Source: Candidatus Mediterraneibacter gallistercoris (lineage in GTDB: Bacteria; Bacillota_A; Clostridia; Lachnospirales; Lachnospiraceae). Taken from it: a stretch of 10,142 bases of DNA. Location: the NCBI GenBank assembly GCA_019119745.1, contig DWWI01000039.1:1-10142 (forward strand), written 5' to 3'. The notes below the pieces were generated by a model. That model worked only from the letters and a program-made list of their open reading frames with translations. It did no database searches and had not been told where the DNA came from. Of this stretch, positions 1 to 7,561 are shown piece by piece. Position 1 is the stretch's first letter; each line of letters opens with the position of its first letter. The position numbers were made by a program, and so were the translations under genes.

Positions 1-21
1 GGGGGCTAAAATGAGTATTGC

Positions 22-94
22 TTAAATATGGAAACTTAGGAAAATTACGGGAATATTCAGATTGGCAGAAAGATTAGTGAGTTTCAATATTTAA
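22..94. repeat. Imperfect inverted repeat in the surface-gene leader
   Basis: TTAAATATGGAAACTTA at 22-38 matches the reverse complement of 78-94 at 15 of 17 positions. One of the two differences would be a G-U pair in RNA. The arms enclose 39 bases. The structure could be a leader RNA hairpin, a pair of operator half-sites, or recombination sites. The sequence does not decide between these. Confidence 0.55.
62..90 (+). promoter_or_regulatory. Weak sigma-A-type promoter candidate for the surface-protein gene
   Basis: TTGGCA (62-67) is a 5/6 match to the -35 consensus. CAATAT (85-90) follows after 17 bases but matches the -10 consensus at only 3/6 positions. Transcription would begin near 97, leaving about 40 bases before the start codon. 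The -10 would lie inside the right arm of the inverted repeat. Confidence 0.3.
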
Positions 95-123
95 AATTTA
101 ATGTTCCTGATGGGGAGAAAATT

Positions 124-130
124 GGAGGAG
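124..130 (+). promoter_or_regulatory. Ribosome binding site that fixes the surface-protein start
   Basis: GGAGGAG lies 6 bases before the ATG at 137. The in-frame ATG at 101 has no such site and would put a charged stretch ahead of the signal peptide, so 137 is the chosen start. Confidence 0.85.
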
Positions 131-136
131 AAGGCA

Positions 137-2572
137 ATGTATAGAAAGAAGTTATTAAAGGGATGCCTCGTTGCGGCATTGGCTATAGCGATGGCTGCTA
201 CAAGCCTGTCACCGGTAATGTCCAACGGGGCAGCAGTTGTACACGCTGAAGAGACAGCGGAAACTGTTACAATGAATATCCAGTTCAAGTGTGGAGATGA
301 AGCAATAGCAGGTGGAGATTACTTTGTACCGGGAGGAGTGCAGAACTATTCTGTACTTGAGCAGTATGTACCGGAAGGCTACAAGATGACAACAAGTGGC
401 GACTTTTACGCAGAAGATGGTGGAAAAGAAGTAGTCAATATTGAAAAAGTTTCCACAGATGTTACAATGAACATCCAGTTCAAAGATGGAGATGAAGTAG
501 TAGCAGGCGGAGATTATACAGTACCGGCAGGAGTACAGAACTATTCCGTACTTGAGCAGTATGTGCCGGAAGGCTATGAGATGACAGTGAGCGGCGACTT
601 TACTGCAGAAGACGGAGCACATTTAGAGGTCTCTATTAAGAAAATCAGTACAGATGTTATCATGAATGTACAGTTCAAGGATGGAGATGAGGTAGTAGCA
701 GGTGGAGACTACTTCGTACCGGCAGGAGTACAGAATTATTCTGTACTTGAGCAGTATGTGCCGGAAGGCTATGAGATGACAGTGAGCGGTGACTTCATGG
801 CAGAAGACGGCGCTACATTAGAGGTCAGCGTGAAGAAGATTACTACAGATGTTATCATGAACATCCAGTTCAAGGATGGAGATGAGGTAGTAGCAGGTGG
901 AGATTACTTCCTTCCTGAAGGAGTACAGAACTATTCTATACTTGAGCAGTATGTACCGGAGGGTTACAAATTATCAGTAAGCGGTGACTTTATGGTAACA
1001 GAAGGCGGAAAAGAAGTAGTTCGTGTAGAAAGAATCTCTACAGAAGTTATTATGAACATCCAGTTCAAAGATGGCGATAAGGTGGTAGCAGGCGGGGATT
1101 ACTTTGTACCGGAAGGTGTACAGAATTATTCCGTGCTTGCTCAGTATGTACCGGCTGGCTATAAAATGACAGTAAGCGGTGACTTCATGGCTGAAGAGAA
1201 TGGAAAATTAGTGGTTAACGTAGAGAAGATCAACAAGGGAACAATCATCAATGTTTCTTACACAGATCCTCAGGGCAACAGCCTTGGCGGCGGAGATTAC
1301 GTGGTAGATCTTGACGGAGACGGAATCGCAAACTACAGCGAGCTGGCTCTTCCGGTTGGCTACAAACTGAATGTAACAGGTGACTTCTTCGTAACAGAGG
1401 GTCAGCACTATGACATCGTTCTTAACAGAGAAGGCGCTGCTATCATTCATGTAGTATTCAAGAGCGAAGGCGGAAAGAACCTTGGCGGTGGAGACTTCTT
1501 TGTAGATGAGGACGGAGATGGAATCGCAAACTATGATGAGCTTACACTTCCGGAAGGATATGAGCTGAAAGAGACAGGCGATTTCTTCGTAGATACAACT
1601 AAGACATACGAGATCACACTGAACAAAGAGATTGATGGTACGATCATCAACGTTGTATATGTTGATGAGAATGGCAACAATCTTGGCGGCGGAGATTACT
1701 TCGTAGATATGGATGATGACGGAATCGCAAACTACAGCGAGCTTACACTTCCGGAAGGATATGAGCTGGTTGTAACAGGTGACTTCTTCGTAATACCCGG
1801 CAAGTCCTACACAGTCGAGCTGAAGAAGATTCCGGAGTCAACGATCATCAATGTGACATTTGAGGATGAAGCAGGTAACGTACTGGGCGGTGGAGATTAC
1901 TTCGTAGACGAGGACGGAGATGGAGTCGCAAACTACAGCGAGCTTGATCTTCCTGTAGGATATGAGCTGATCGTAACAGGCGATTTCTTCGTAGAGAATG
2001 GCGCTCACTATGATATCACTCTGAAAATGAGAGAGACAGTCCTTACAGTAACATTCGAGGATGTTGACGGAAATGTGATCGATAAGGTGACATGTGAAGC
2101 AGGTGTTCCGGGATCACCGGATGATACATACGTATTCGCTCTTGGTGAAGCATTCCAGCTTCCGGAAGGATACCAGCTTGCAGAGGGTGTTGATCAGATT
2201 ACAGATATCGAGATTCCGTATGGTTCAGTAGGCGGACATACAATGATCGTTGAGAAGATTGCTTCTGAAGAGCCGTCCGATCCGACAACACCGGAGGAGC
2301 CTTCAACAGAAGATCCGACGACACCGGAAGATCCTTCTGCAACAGAGGATCCGGTTATCACAGACGATACTCAGAGCGGAGATGACGTAAAAGCAGATAC
2401 AGTCAAAGACGAAACTAAGGTAAACGATACAAAAGCAGATAAGACAAACAGTGATAACAAAGATGGAGCACCGCAGACAGGTGATACAACATCACCGGTT
2501 ATCCCTGTTGCGGCAGGCGGATTAAGCCTTGCAGCTATTATCGGAGTTTTGGCTAGAAAACGTACTAAATAG
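137..2572 (+). CDS. Sortase-anchored surface protein with tandem repeats and EF-hand-like loops
   Basis: The protein has 811 residues. Residues 1-37 form a signal peptide (MYRKK, hydrophobic core, likely cleavage after VHA). Nine tandem modules of about 65 residues follow. The first five (type A) share GGDYFVP..GVQNYSVLEQYVPEGY and the next four (type B) share GGGDYFVD.DGDGIANYSEL.LPEGY. Both types carry a later GDF motif. Each type B module contains a 12-residue loop of the form DxDGDGIxNYxE, which matches the calcium-binding EF-hand loop with ligands at positions 1, 3, 5, 9 and 12. A divergent tenth unit starts near residue 636. A Pro/Thr/Asp-rich wall spacer comes next, then APQTGD at 778-783, a hydrophobic segment and the tail RKRTK. 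This architecture indicates export and covalent attachment to peptidoglycan by sortase. The repeat fold and ligand are not recognised. An adhesin or calcium-stiffened stalk is a reasonable guess. A strong terminator follows, so the gene is probably monocistronic. Confidence 0.93.
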   Translation: MYRKKLLKGCLVAALAIAMAATSLSPVMSNGAAVVHAEETAETVTMNIQFKCGDEAIAGGDYFVPGGVQNYSVLEQYVPEGYKMTTSGDFYAEDGGKEVVNIEKVSTDVTMNIQFKDGDEVVAGGDYTVPAGVQNYSVLEQYVPEGYEMTVSGDFTAEDGAHLEVSIKKISTDVIMNVQFKDGDEVVAGGDYFVPAGVQNYSVLEQYVPEGYEMTVSGDFMAEDGATLEVSVKKITTDVIMNIQFKDGDEVVAGGDYFLPEGVQNYSILEQYVPEGYKLSVSGDFMVTEGGKEVVRVERISTEVIMNIQFKDGDKVVAGGDYFVPEGVQNYSVLAQYVPAGYKMTVSGDFMAEENGKLVVNVEKINKGTIINVSYTDPQGNSLGGGDYVVDLDGDGIANYSELALPVGYKLNVTGDFFVTEGQHYDIVLNREGAAIIHVVFKSEGGKNLGGGDFFVDEDGDGIANYDELTLPEGYELKETGDFFVDTTKTYEITLNKEIDGTIINVVYVDENGNNLGGGDYFVDMDDDGIANYSELTLPEGYELVVTGDFFVIPGKSYTVELKKIPESTIINVTFEDEAGNVLGGGDYFVDEDGDGVANYSELDLPVGYELIVTGDFFVENGAHYDITLKMRETVLTVTFEDVDGNVIDKVTCEAGVPGSPDDTYVFALGEAFQLPEGYQLAEGVDQITDIEIPYGSVGGHTMIVEKIASEEPSDPTTPEEPSTEDPTTPEDPSATEDPVITDDTQSGDDVKADTVKDETKVNDTKADKTNSDNKDGAPQTGDTTSPVIPVAAGGLSLAAIIGVLARKRTK
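272..1246 (+). repeat. Five tandem 195-bp type A modules
   Basis: Units begin at 272, 467, 662, 857 and 1052, an exact 195-bp (65-codon) period. The core encodes MNIQFKDGDEVVAGGDYF followed by a VPEGVQNYS-type stretch, and adjacent units are closely similar at DNA level. The first unit differs most and carries a Cys (FKCGDE) where the others have Asp. Confidence 0.93.
1247..2041 (+). repeat. Four tandem type B modules with EF-hand-like loops
   Basis: Units begin at 1247, 1445, 1646 and 1847, with lengths of 198, 201, 201 and 195 bp. The calcium-type loops are encoded at 1307-1342 (DLDGDGIANYSE), 1505-1540 (DEDGDGIANYDE), 1706-1741 (DMDDDGIANYSE) and 1907-1942 (DEDGDGVANYSE). The units continue in register from the type A array and share GGDYF, NYS, LPEGY/VPEGY and GDF with it, so the two types are homologous. 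Confidence 0.93.
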
Positions 2573-2610
2573 TTTGTCCTATTCTCCCAAGGGATAATTA
2601 CATAATTTAA

Positions 2611-2653
2611 AAAATATTGCCAAAAGCATATATGTTTTTGGCAATATTTTTTT
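2611..2653 (+). terminator. Intrinsic terminator of the surface-protein gene
   Basis: AAAATATTGCCAAAA (2611-2625) is perfectly complementary to 2636-2650, giving a 15-bp stem with a 10-base loop. The T run reaches 2653. The stem is AU-rich at its base. The Shine-Dalgarno of the next gene starts at the very next base, 2654. Confidence 0.85.
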
Positions 2654-2668
2654 GGAGGTAATAAAATA

Positions 2669-3265
2669 ATGAAACGGTGGATAAGTTGTATTATTACAGG
2701 GGTGTTAATCTGCTGCAGTCTGGCGGGCTGCTCGGGGGATAATAAGAAGAATGATTCATCTGAAGATAGTGTTAAGCCGCTTGTTATCGATTCTGAAAGC
2801 TATGGGAGTCTGTACGAGAGTCTGCCGGATTCCGATGTGTCATATACAGATGAAGAGATTGATGATATTACTGAGGGAATTAATGACTGGGCAGGAAGTA
2901 CTCTCCTTGTTGACAGCAGTTTGGATAAGAAGACAAGAGATCTGATAGATCAGGGGCTGTATGAAAGTATTGTTTCCGAAGATGATCTGGAAAAAGTGAA
3001 GAGTGACAGGGAATCTTTTTATGCTGATGATGCGGAGGTGACGATCAATCAGACAAAGACTGCCGTGGCAAGTGCTACTGTTACAAGGTATAACAATAAG
3101 GATCTGGGAAGAGTCAGGTGTGAGACGAGAATCAGCGGAACCCGTAACGGTGAAGATTTCACGCGAAGCTATCAAATGATTCTTGTTATAAGCTATAAAG
3201 ACGGTGTTACGGCAGTGTATGAGATAGGAAAGATAGAGTGGGAAGAATTAAGCGATAATAACTGA
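2669..3265 (+). CDS. Lipoprotein of unknown function
   Basis: The protein has 198 residues and starts after GGAGGT (2654-2659, 9-base spacing). The N-terminus MKRWISCIITGVLICCSLAG-C is a lipoprotein signal peptide with lipobox LAGC and Cys21 as the lipidated residue. The mature protein would be tethered to the outer face of the membrane. It is acidic and begins with a Ser/Asp/Lys-rich linker. A charged region with DLIDQGLYESIVSEDDLEKV near residues 91-110 comes next. The C-terminal half looks like an alternating strand-rich domain (TVTRYNN, RCETRISG, YQMILVISYKDG, YEIGKIEWEE). I do not recognise the family. No clear promoter is seen between the upstream terminator and this gene, so it may be expressed by read-through or from a poor-consensus promoter. 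No terminator is evident before asnS. Confidence 0.88.
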   Translation: MKRWISCIITGVLICCSLAGCSGDNKKNDSSEDSVKPLVIDSESYGSLYESLPDSDVSYTDEEIDDITEGINDWAGSTLLVDSSLDKKTRDLIDQGLYESIVSEDDLEKVKSDRESFYADDAEVTINQTKTAVASATVTRYNNKDLGRVRCETRISGTRNGEDFTRSYQMILVISYKDGVTAVYEIGKIEWEELSDNN

Positions 3266-3283
3266 TAACGCTGAATTCTTTTG

Positions 3284-3312
3284 TTTACGGCGGCCATCTG
3301 CGGTGTTATACT
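3284..3312 (+). promoter_or_regulatory. Promoter of asnS
   Basis: TTTACG (3284-3289, 4/6 to the -35 consensus) is followed after 17 bases by TATACT (3307-3312, 5/6 to the -10 consensus). Transcription would start near 3319. The leader is therefore only about 27 bases and has no room for a T-box. Confidence 0.6.
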
Positions 3313-3345
3313 ATTGTGTGAATATTGCGATAAGGAGTTTTTGAT

Positions 3346-4737
3346 ATGGAACTGACAACGATTCGGGAGTTATTTAAGAACAGGGAAGCATATCTTGACA
3401 AGAAGGTCACAGTCGGCGGATGGGTGCGCAGTCTCCGTGATTCCAAGACGTTCGGATTTATCGTGGTAAATGACGGCTCTTATTTCCAGCCGCTTCAGGT
3501 TGTTTATCATGATAAGATAGAGAATTTTGCCGAGATTTCCAAACTCAATGTAGGAGCGGCAATTATTGTGACAGGTACGCTTGTGGCGACCCCGCAGGCA
3601 AAGCAGCCGTTCGAGATTCAGGCGGATGAGGTACAGGTTGAGGGTGCGTCCGCGCCGGACTATCCGCTGCAGAAGAAGCGCCACAGCTTTGAATATCTGA
3701 GGACGATTTCCCATCTGCGTCCGAGAACAAATACATTTCAGGCTGTATTCCGTGTGCGCTCACTGGCAGCTTATGCAATTCACAAGTTCTTCCAGGAGAG
3801 AGGGTTTGTGTATGTCCATACACCGCTGATCACGGGAAGTGACTGCGAGGGCGCAGGGGAGATGTTCCGTGTGACTACTCTGGATATGGAGAATGTGCCG
3901 AAGAATGAGGATGGCACGGTAGATTACACGAAGGATTTCTTCGGAAAAGAGACAAGCCTTACTGTAAGCGGTCAGCTCAACGGCGAGACTTACGCGCAGG
4001 CTTTCCGCAGCATTTACACGTTCGGACCTACATTCCGCGCGGAGAATTCCAATACTACGCGCCATGCGGCGGAGTTCTGGATGATCGAGCCGGAAATCGC
4101 ATTTGCAGATTTGGAAGATGATATGGATCTGGCTGAGGACATGCTCAAATACATCATTAATTATGTACTGGAGAATGCGCCGGAGGAAATGAACTTCTTT
4201 AATTCTTTTGTGGACAAGGGCCTGCTTGAAAGACTTCATAATGTGGCGAATTCTGATTTTGCGCGCATCACATATACAGAGGCAGTTAAGCTTCTTGAGA
4301 AGAACAATGACAAGTTTGAGTATAAGGTATCATGGGGATGCGATCTTCAGACAGAACACGAGAGATACCTTACCGAGCAGATTTATAAACGTCCGGTATT
4401 CGTGACAGACTATCCGAAGGAGATCAAGGCATTCTATATGAAGCAGAACGACGACGGGAAGACTGTGGCGGCAGTGGACTGCCTTGTGCCGGGAATCGGC
4501 GAGATTATCGGAGGCAGCCAGAGGGAGGATGATTACGACAAACTCCTGAACCGGATGAATGAACTGGGACTGAAGGAGGAGGATTACAGCTTCTATCTGG
4601 ATCTGAGAAAATACGGTTCCACAAGACATGCAGGATTCGGTCTCGGATTCGAGCGATGTGTGATGTATCTGACAGGTATGTCAAATATCCGTGACGTGAT
4701 TCCGTTCCCGAGAACAGTGAATAACTGCGAGCTGTAA
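3346..4737 (+). CDS. asnS: Asparaginyl-tRNA synthetase
   Basis: This 463-residue enzyme charges tRNA-Asn with asparagine in the cytoplasm and has the usual length for bacterial AsnRS. Residues about 15-110 form the N-terminal OB-fold anticodon-binding domain ([19 protein letters not shown]). The class II catalytic core follows. Motif 1 lies around residues 136-162 (ending VYVHTPLI). Motif 2 contains FRAEN at 230-234, followed by [16 protein letters not shown]. Motif 3 contains GLGFER at 432-437. The ending [10 protein letters not shown] is also typical of AsnRS. The close relatives AspRS and LysRS are less likely, because AspRS carries a large extra domain and the sequence after motif 2 is AsnRS-like. 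AAGGAG (3332-3337) lies 8 bases before the start. The gene has its own promoter and a terminator downstream, so it appears to be a single-gene unit. Confidence 0.97.
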   Translation: MELTTIRELFKNREAYLDKKVTVGGWVRSLRDSKTFGFIVVNDGSYFQPLQVVYHDKIENFAEISKLNVGAAIIVTGTLVATPQAKQPFEIQADEVQVEGASAPDYPLQKKRHSFEYLRTISHLRPRTNTFQAVFRVRSLAAYAIHKFFQERGFVYVHTPLITGSDCEGAGEMFRVTTLDMENVPKNEDGTVDYTKDFFGKETSLTVSGQLNGETYAQAFRSIYTFGPTFRAENSNTTRHAAEFWMIEPEIAFADLEDDMDLAEDMLKYIINYVLENAPEEMNFFNSFVDKGLLERLHNVANSDFARITYTEAVKLLEKNNDKFEYKVSWGCDLQTEHERYLTEQIYKRPVFVTDYPKEIKAFYMKQNDDGKTVAAVDCLVPGIGEIIGGSQREDDYDKLLNRMNELGLKEEDYSFYLDLRKYGSTRHAGFGLGFERCVMYLTGMSNIRDVIPFPRTVNNCEL

Positions 4738-4874
4738 AAACGGAATAATAATGTAATGTTACAGACAGGAAAGGGCGCAGTATGACCGGCGCGAGCACCG
4801 GTATGCGCTCTTTTCATTTCCGCGGTGTTTGGTCCGGCCGGCAAAAAACAGAGAAAGGAAGGCAGAACAGGCTT
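4738..4874 (+). other. Gap between asnS and the nuclease gene
   Basis: The 137 bases hold the asnS terminator and, at 4856-4862, AGGAAGG as the ribosome site of the next gene (12-base spacing, somewhat long). I could not find a convincing promoter. The nuclease unit may rely on leakage through the terminator or on a non-consensus promoter. Confidence 0.5.
4773..4814 (+). terminator. Probable intrinsic terminator after asnS
   Basis: 4773-4779 pairs with 4804-4810 (7 bp including one G-U). An inner 5-bp GC-rich stem forms between 4785-4789 and 4798-4802, across an asymmetric internal loop. TTTT follows at 4811-4814. This places the structure 36 bases after the asnS stop and about 60 bases before the nuclease start. 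Confidence 0.6.
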
Positions 4875-5927
4875 ATGAAATTTATCCATATTGCAGATGT
4901 ACATCTCGGGGCTCAGCCGGATGCCGGTCCGCTGTACAGTCATCAGAGACCCCGGGAATTGTGGGAAACATTTGAACATGTGATCCGTGTATGTGAGAAT
5001 GACCAGACGGATCTTCTGCTCATCGCAGGCGACCTGTTCCATCGTCAGCCTCTGGTGCGGGAGTTAAAGGAAGTGGATTATCTCTTTTCAGAGCTGACAC
5101 ATACGAAAGTAGTTCTTATCGCCGGAAATCATGACTATATCAGACAGGACTCAAATTATCTTACGTTCCAGTGGAGCGGTAACGTCTTTCCGCTTTTTGG
5201 TGACAGGCCCCAGTATGCGGACTTTCCGGAGCTTCATACAGCGGTTTACGGATTGAGCTATCACAGCCGGGAAATCGTACGGCCGCTGTATGACGGTTTT
5301 AAAGCGGGCGGCAGAGAACCGATCGAAATTCTTCTGGCCCATGGGGGAGACGATAAGCATATACCGATGGACAGCCGGTTTATAGAAAGAGCCGGATTTG
5401 CCTATGTGGCGCTTGGGCATATTCATAAGCCCCGGATTATAAAAAAGGATCATATCATTTATGCCGGAGCTTTGGAGCCGACCGATAAGAATGATACGGG
5501 AAAACACGGCTATGTGAAAGGCGAGATTACGGAAAAAGGAGTACGGACACAGTGGGTGCCGTGCGCATGCAGAGAGTATGTTCACCTTGATCTTACGGTA
5601 GAGCCTGAAGATACCACGGGAAGCATCAGAAGGCAGATCAGAGAGCTTATTAGTGAATATGGAAATGAAAATATTTACAAAATTGTGTTAAAAGGGAAAA
5701 GAAACAGGGATGTTCTTCTGGATACAGAACGGATGACGGATAACCAGAATATAATCGAGATTATAGACAGGAGCAGCCCTGCCTATGATTTTGAAAAGCT
5801 GTATGCAGAAAATGAAGATACGATTCTTGGAAGATATATGGAGTGTTTTCGTGGATGCCGGGAGAGCAGTGTAGAGTATCAGGCCCTGTGTGAGGGCGTG
5901 GAAGCTTTGCTAGGCAGCAGACAGTGA
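4875..5927 (+). CDS. SbcD/YhaO-like metallophosphoesterase, probable DNA repair nuclease
   Basis: The protein has 350 residues when started at 4875 (MKFIHIADVHLG). The in-frame ATG at 4782 lies inside the asnS terminator and adds 31 unconserved residues, so it was not used. The five Mre11/SbcD phosphoesterase motifs appear in order: DVH (8-10), GDLFH (52-56), GNHD (84-87), HGG (157-159) and GHIH (182-185). These residues bind the two metal ions, normally manganese. A C-terminal region of about 130 residues follows and may contact the ATPase partner. The family cuts DNA ends or hairpins together with a Rad50/SbcC-type ATPase. Here the next gene encodes such an ATPase 12 bases downstream. The length and partner fit the B. 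subtilis YhaO type better than classical SbcD, whose partner is about 1,000 residues long. The biological substrate cannot be told from sequence. Confidence 0.9.
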   Translation: MKFIHIADVHLGAQPDAGPLYSHQRPRELWETFEHVIRVCENDQTDLLLIAGDLFHRQPLVRELKEVDYLFSELTHTKVVLIAGNHDYIRQDSNYLTFQWSGNVFPLFGDRPQYADFPELHTAVYGLSYHSREIVRPLYDGFKAGGREPIEILLAHGGDDKHIPMDSRFIERAGFAYVALGHIHKPRIIKKDHIIYAGALEPTDKNDTGKHGYVKGEITEKGVRTQWVPCACREYVHLDLTVEPEDTTGSIRRQIRELISEYGNENIYKIVLKGKRNRDVLLDTERMTDNQNIIEIIDRSSPAYDFEKLYAENEDTILGRYMECFRGCRESSVEYQALCEGVEALLGSRQ

Positions 5928-5939
5928 GGGAAGAGACAC

Positions 5940-7538
5940 ATGGTAATAACAGAATTGTATATCAGGAATTTCGGAAAGCTGTCGGAGCGGCACTTTTATC
6001 TGAAAAACGGCGTGCAGGTGATCAGCGGAGAGAATGAGTACGGAAAGACTACCTTGCATGCTTTTATAAGGGCAATGCTCTTCGGGATGGAGAGAGGACG
6101 CGGCAGAGCGGCGGCAAAGGATGATTTCAGCCGCTATGAACCGTGGGATAATCCGGGAGTTTACGGGGGAGTTATGCGGTTTACCTGCGGCGGCCGCAGC
6201 TTCAGACTGGAGAGAAATTTTGCCCGCCAGGCAAAGTCAGTATCGCTTGTCTGTGAAAATGACGGCGAAGAACTCTCTGTGGAACACGGAGATCTGGAAA
6301 TGCTGCTGGGAGGTATGACGGCGGAGCTTTTTGATAATACGGTATCGGTCGGACAGCTTAAGTCGGAACCCGGACAGGAACTCTCTGACGCACTGGCGAA
6401 CTATGCGGCAAATTATTACGAGACAGGCGGCGGAGAGTATGATCTGGGGCAGGCGCTCAAGATACTCGGCGACAGGAAGAAAGAAGTCCGTCGGGAACTT
6501 CGTGTGGAAGAGGATGCCGGCGAGGCGGAACGCAGGAAACTTCTTCAGGAGAGCAGATATCTGGAGGCGGATATCAGACGGCTCGACGTAGAATATAAAG
6601 AAAAAGAAAGTATGCTGAGGGCGCTGTCAGTTTCAGAGCAAACAGATGTCCGCGAAAAAAAGGATCGGAGAGAGGAGGCTGATTCTGTAAGTGGAAATGG
6701 AAGACGAGTTATGGCCGGAGGTATTGTCTGTCTGTGCGCGGGTATTCTGCTGTTGGTGTGTAGCTTGTGGAGCTGGCGGGAATCAGGATGGGCCTTGTCG
6801 GCTGCAGCATTTCTGACAGCAGTGGTTCCGGTGCTGATCATGGCGGCGGGAATATTCATGCTGCTGTCAGGCAATGCCGGAAAACCCGCAATCACAGGAA
6901 AACGGTCCGTACCGGAGAAAGATCATGGCCCGGGGCAGGGAACGGAAGCTTATGGCGGCGCGAATGAAAACGGAAGCGCGGAAGAAAGAAAACGATTAAT
7001 ATGGGAACTTGAACGTATTCGTTCTGAACAGAGAGAAAAAGATATACGGTGCAAAAATGTGAAAGAACAGTACGAAGAATCCGGTAAAAGCGACAGACAG
7101 CTAATGCTGGAAGAACGGTGCCGCGCACTGGAGCTTGCAGCTGTAGAAATGCAGAAAGCCGCACGGATAACTGCCGAAAGCATGGAGCGGAGAGTGAGCA
7201 GAAGAGCGTCTGAGATATTCTCCGCCATTACGGACGGGAAATACCGCTCCCTTGAGATGGATCGTCAGCGTGGAATCACGGTGTGGGACGGAGAACGAAG
7301 AATACCTGCCGGGCGGCTGAGCAGGGGAACTGTGGAACAGATTTATTTCTGTATCAGAATGGCGGCGGCTGAAACGCTTTCTGATGAGCCTGTGCCGGTC
7401 ATACTGGATGATGTATTTGTTTTTTATGATGACAAAAGGCTGAAATCTGTATTAAAATGGTTGAGTGGACAGGAAAAGCAGGTTATAATATTTTCCTGTC
7501 ACAGGCGGGAGGAGGAACTTCTGCACTGTTTGAGATAA
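5940..7538 (+). CDS. Compact Rad50/YhaN-like ATPase with a membrane hairpin
   Basis: The protein has 532 residues. The Walker A motif is GENEYGKT (30-37) within an N-terminal fold typical of SbcC/YhaN proteins (ITELYIRNFGKL). Predicted coiled coil runs roughly over 170-250 and 340-430. Between these lie two hydrophobic segments, about 258-277 and 286-309, joined by a short SWRESGWA linker. The C-terminal half-domain has the ABC signature LSRGTVEQ (460-467), Walker B VPVILDD (Asp490, Asp491) and an H-loop His521 in FSCHRRE. All catalytic elements are present, so it should bind and hydrolyse ATP as a dimer. It is far shorter than SbcC or YhaN (about 950-1,100 residues) because the coiled coils are short. 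A membrane hairpin takes the place of the Rad50 hook. GAGGG (5926-5930) overlaps the nuclease stop codon, so the two genes are probably co-translated and the proteins are likely partners. Confidence 0.88.
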   Translation: MVITELYIRNFGKLSERHFYLKNGVQVISGENEYGKTTLHAFIRAMLFGMERGRGRAAAKDDFSRYEPWDNPGVYGGVMRFTCGGRSFRLERNFARQAKSVSLVCENDGEELSVEHGDLEMLLGGMTAELFDNTVSVGQLKSEPGQELSDALANYAANYYETGGGEYDLGQALKILGDRKKEVRRELRVEEDAGEAERRKLLQESRYLEADIRRLDVEYKEKESMLRALSVSEQTDVREKKDRREEADSVSGNGRRVMAGGIVCLCAGILLLVCSLWSWRESGWALSAAAFLTAVVPVLIMAAGIFMLLSGNAGKPAITGKRSVPEKDHGPGQGTEAYGGANENGSAEERKRLIWELERIRSEQREKDIRCKNVKEQYEESGKSDRQLMLEERCRALELAAVEMQKAARITAESMERRVSRRASEIFSAITDGKYRSLEMDRQRGITVWDGERRIPAGRLSRGTVEQIYFCIRMAAAETLSDEPVPVILDDVFVFYDDKRLKSVLKWLSGQEKQVIIFSCHRREEELLHCLR

Positions 7539-7561
7539 AGTTTGAGAAAGAAGAGTTTCAG

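Larger units (their letters stand above)
1..136. other. Non-coding leader upstream of the surface-protein gene
   Basis: No reading frame here looks like a gene. The stretch is AT-rich and holds an inverted repeat (22-38 with 78-94), a weak promoter candidate (62-90) and the Shine-Dalgarno sequence of the next gene. No tail of an upstream gene is recognisable. Confidence 0.6.

Noticed and set aside
101..136. Upstream in-frame ATG for the surface-protein gene
   Set aside because: It lacks a ribosome site, while the ATG at 137 has GGAGGAG and starts a proper signal peptide.
209..622. 137-codon reverse-strand frame inside the surface-protein gene
   Set aside because: It mirrors the repeat array, has low-complexity Cys/His/Ile-rich content and no ribosome site, so it is a shadow of the + strand gene.
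272..2041. Regular repeats as a CRISPR array
   Set aside because: The units are 195-201 bp, coding and in frame, with no short repeat-unique spacer pattern.
2574..2606. Promoter for the lipoprotein gene (TTGTCC with GATAAT or CATAAT)
   Set aside because: The spacings would be 13 or 21 bases, outside the working range, so it is not reported as a promoter.
3760..4239. 159-codon reverse-strand frame inside asnS
   Set aside because: The + strand encodes intact AsnRS motifs throughout, and the antisense product resembles nothing.
4782..4874. Upstream in-frame ATG for the nuclease gene
   Set aside because: It lies within the asnS terminator hairpin and adds residues unlike the family. The conserved start MKFIHIADVH is at 4875.
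7457..7561. Upstream in-frame ATG for cca
   Set aside because: It lies inside the ATPase gene in another frame, and the added residues do not resemble the family N-terminus.
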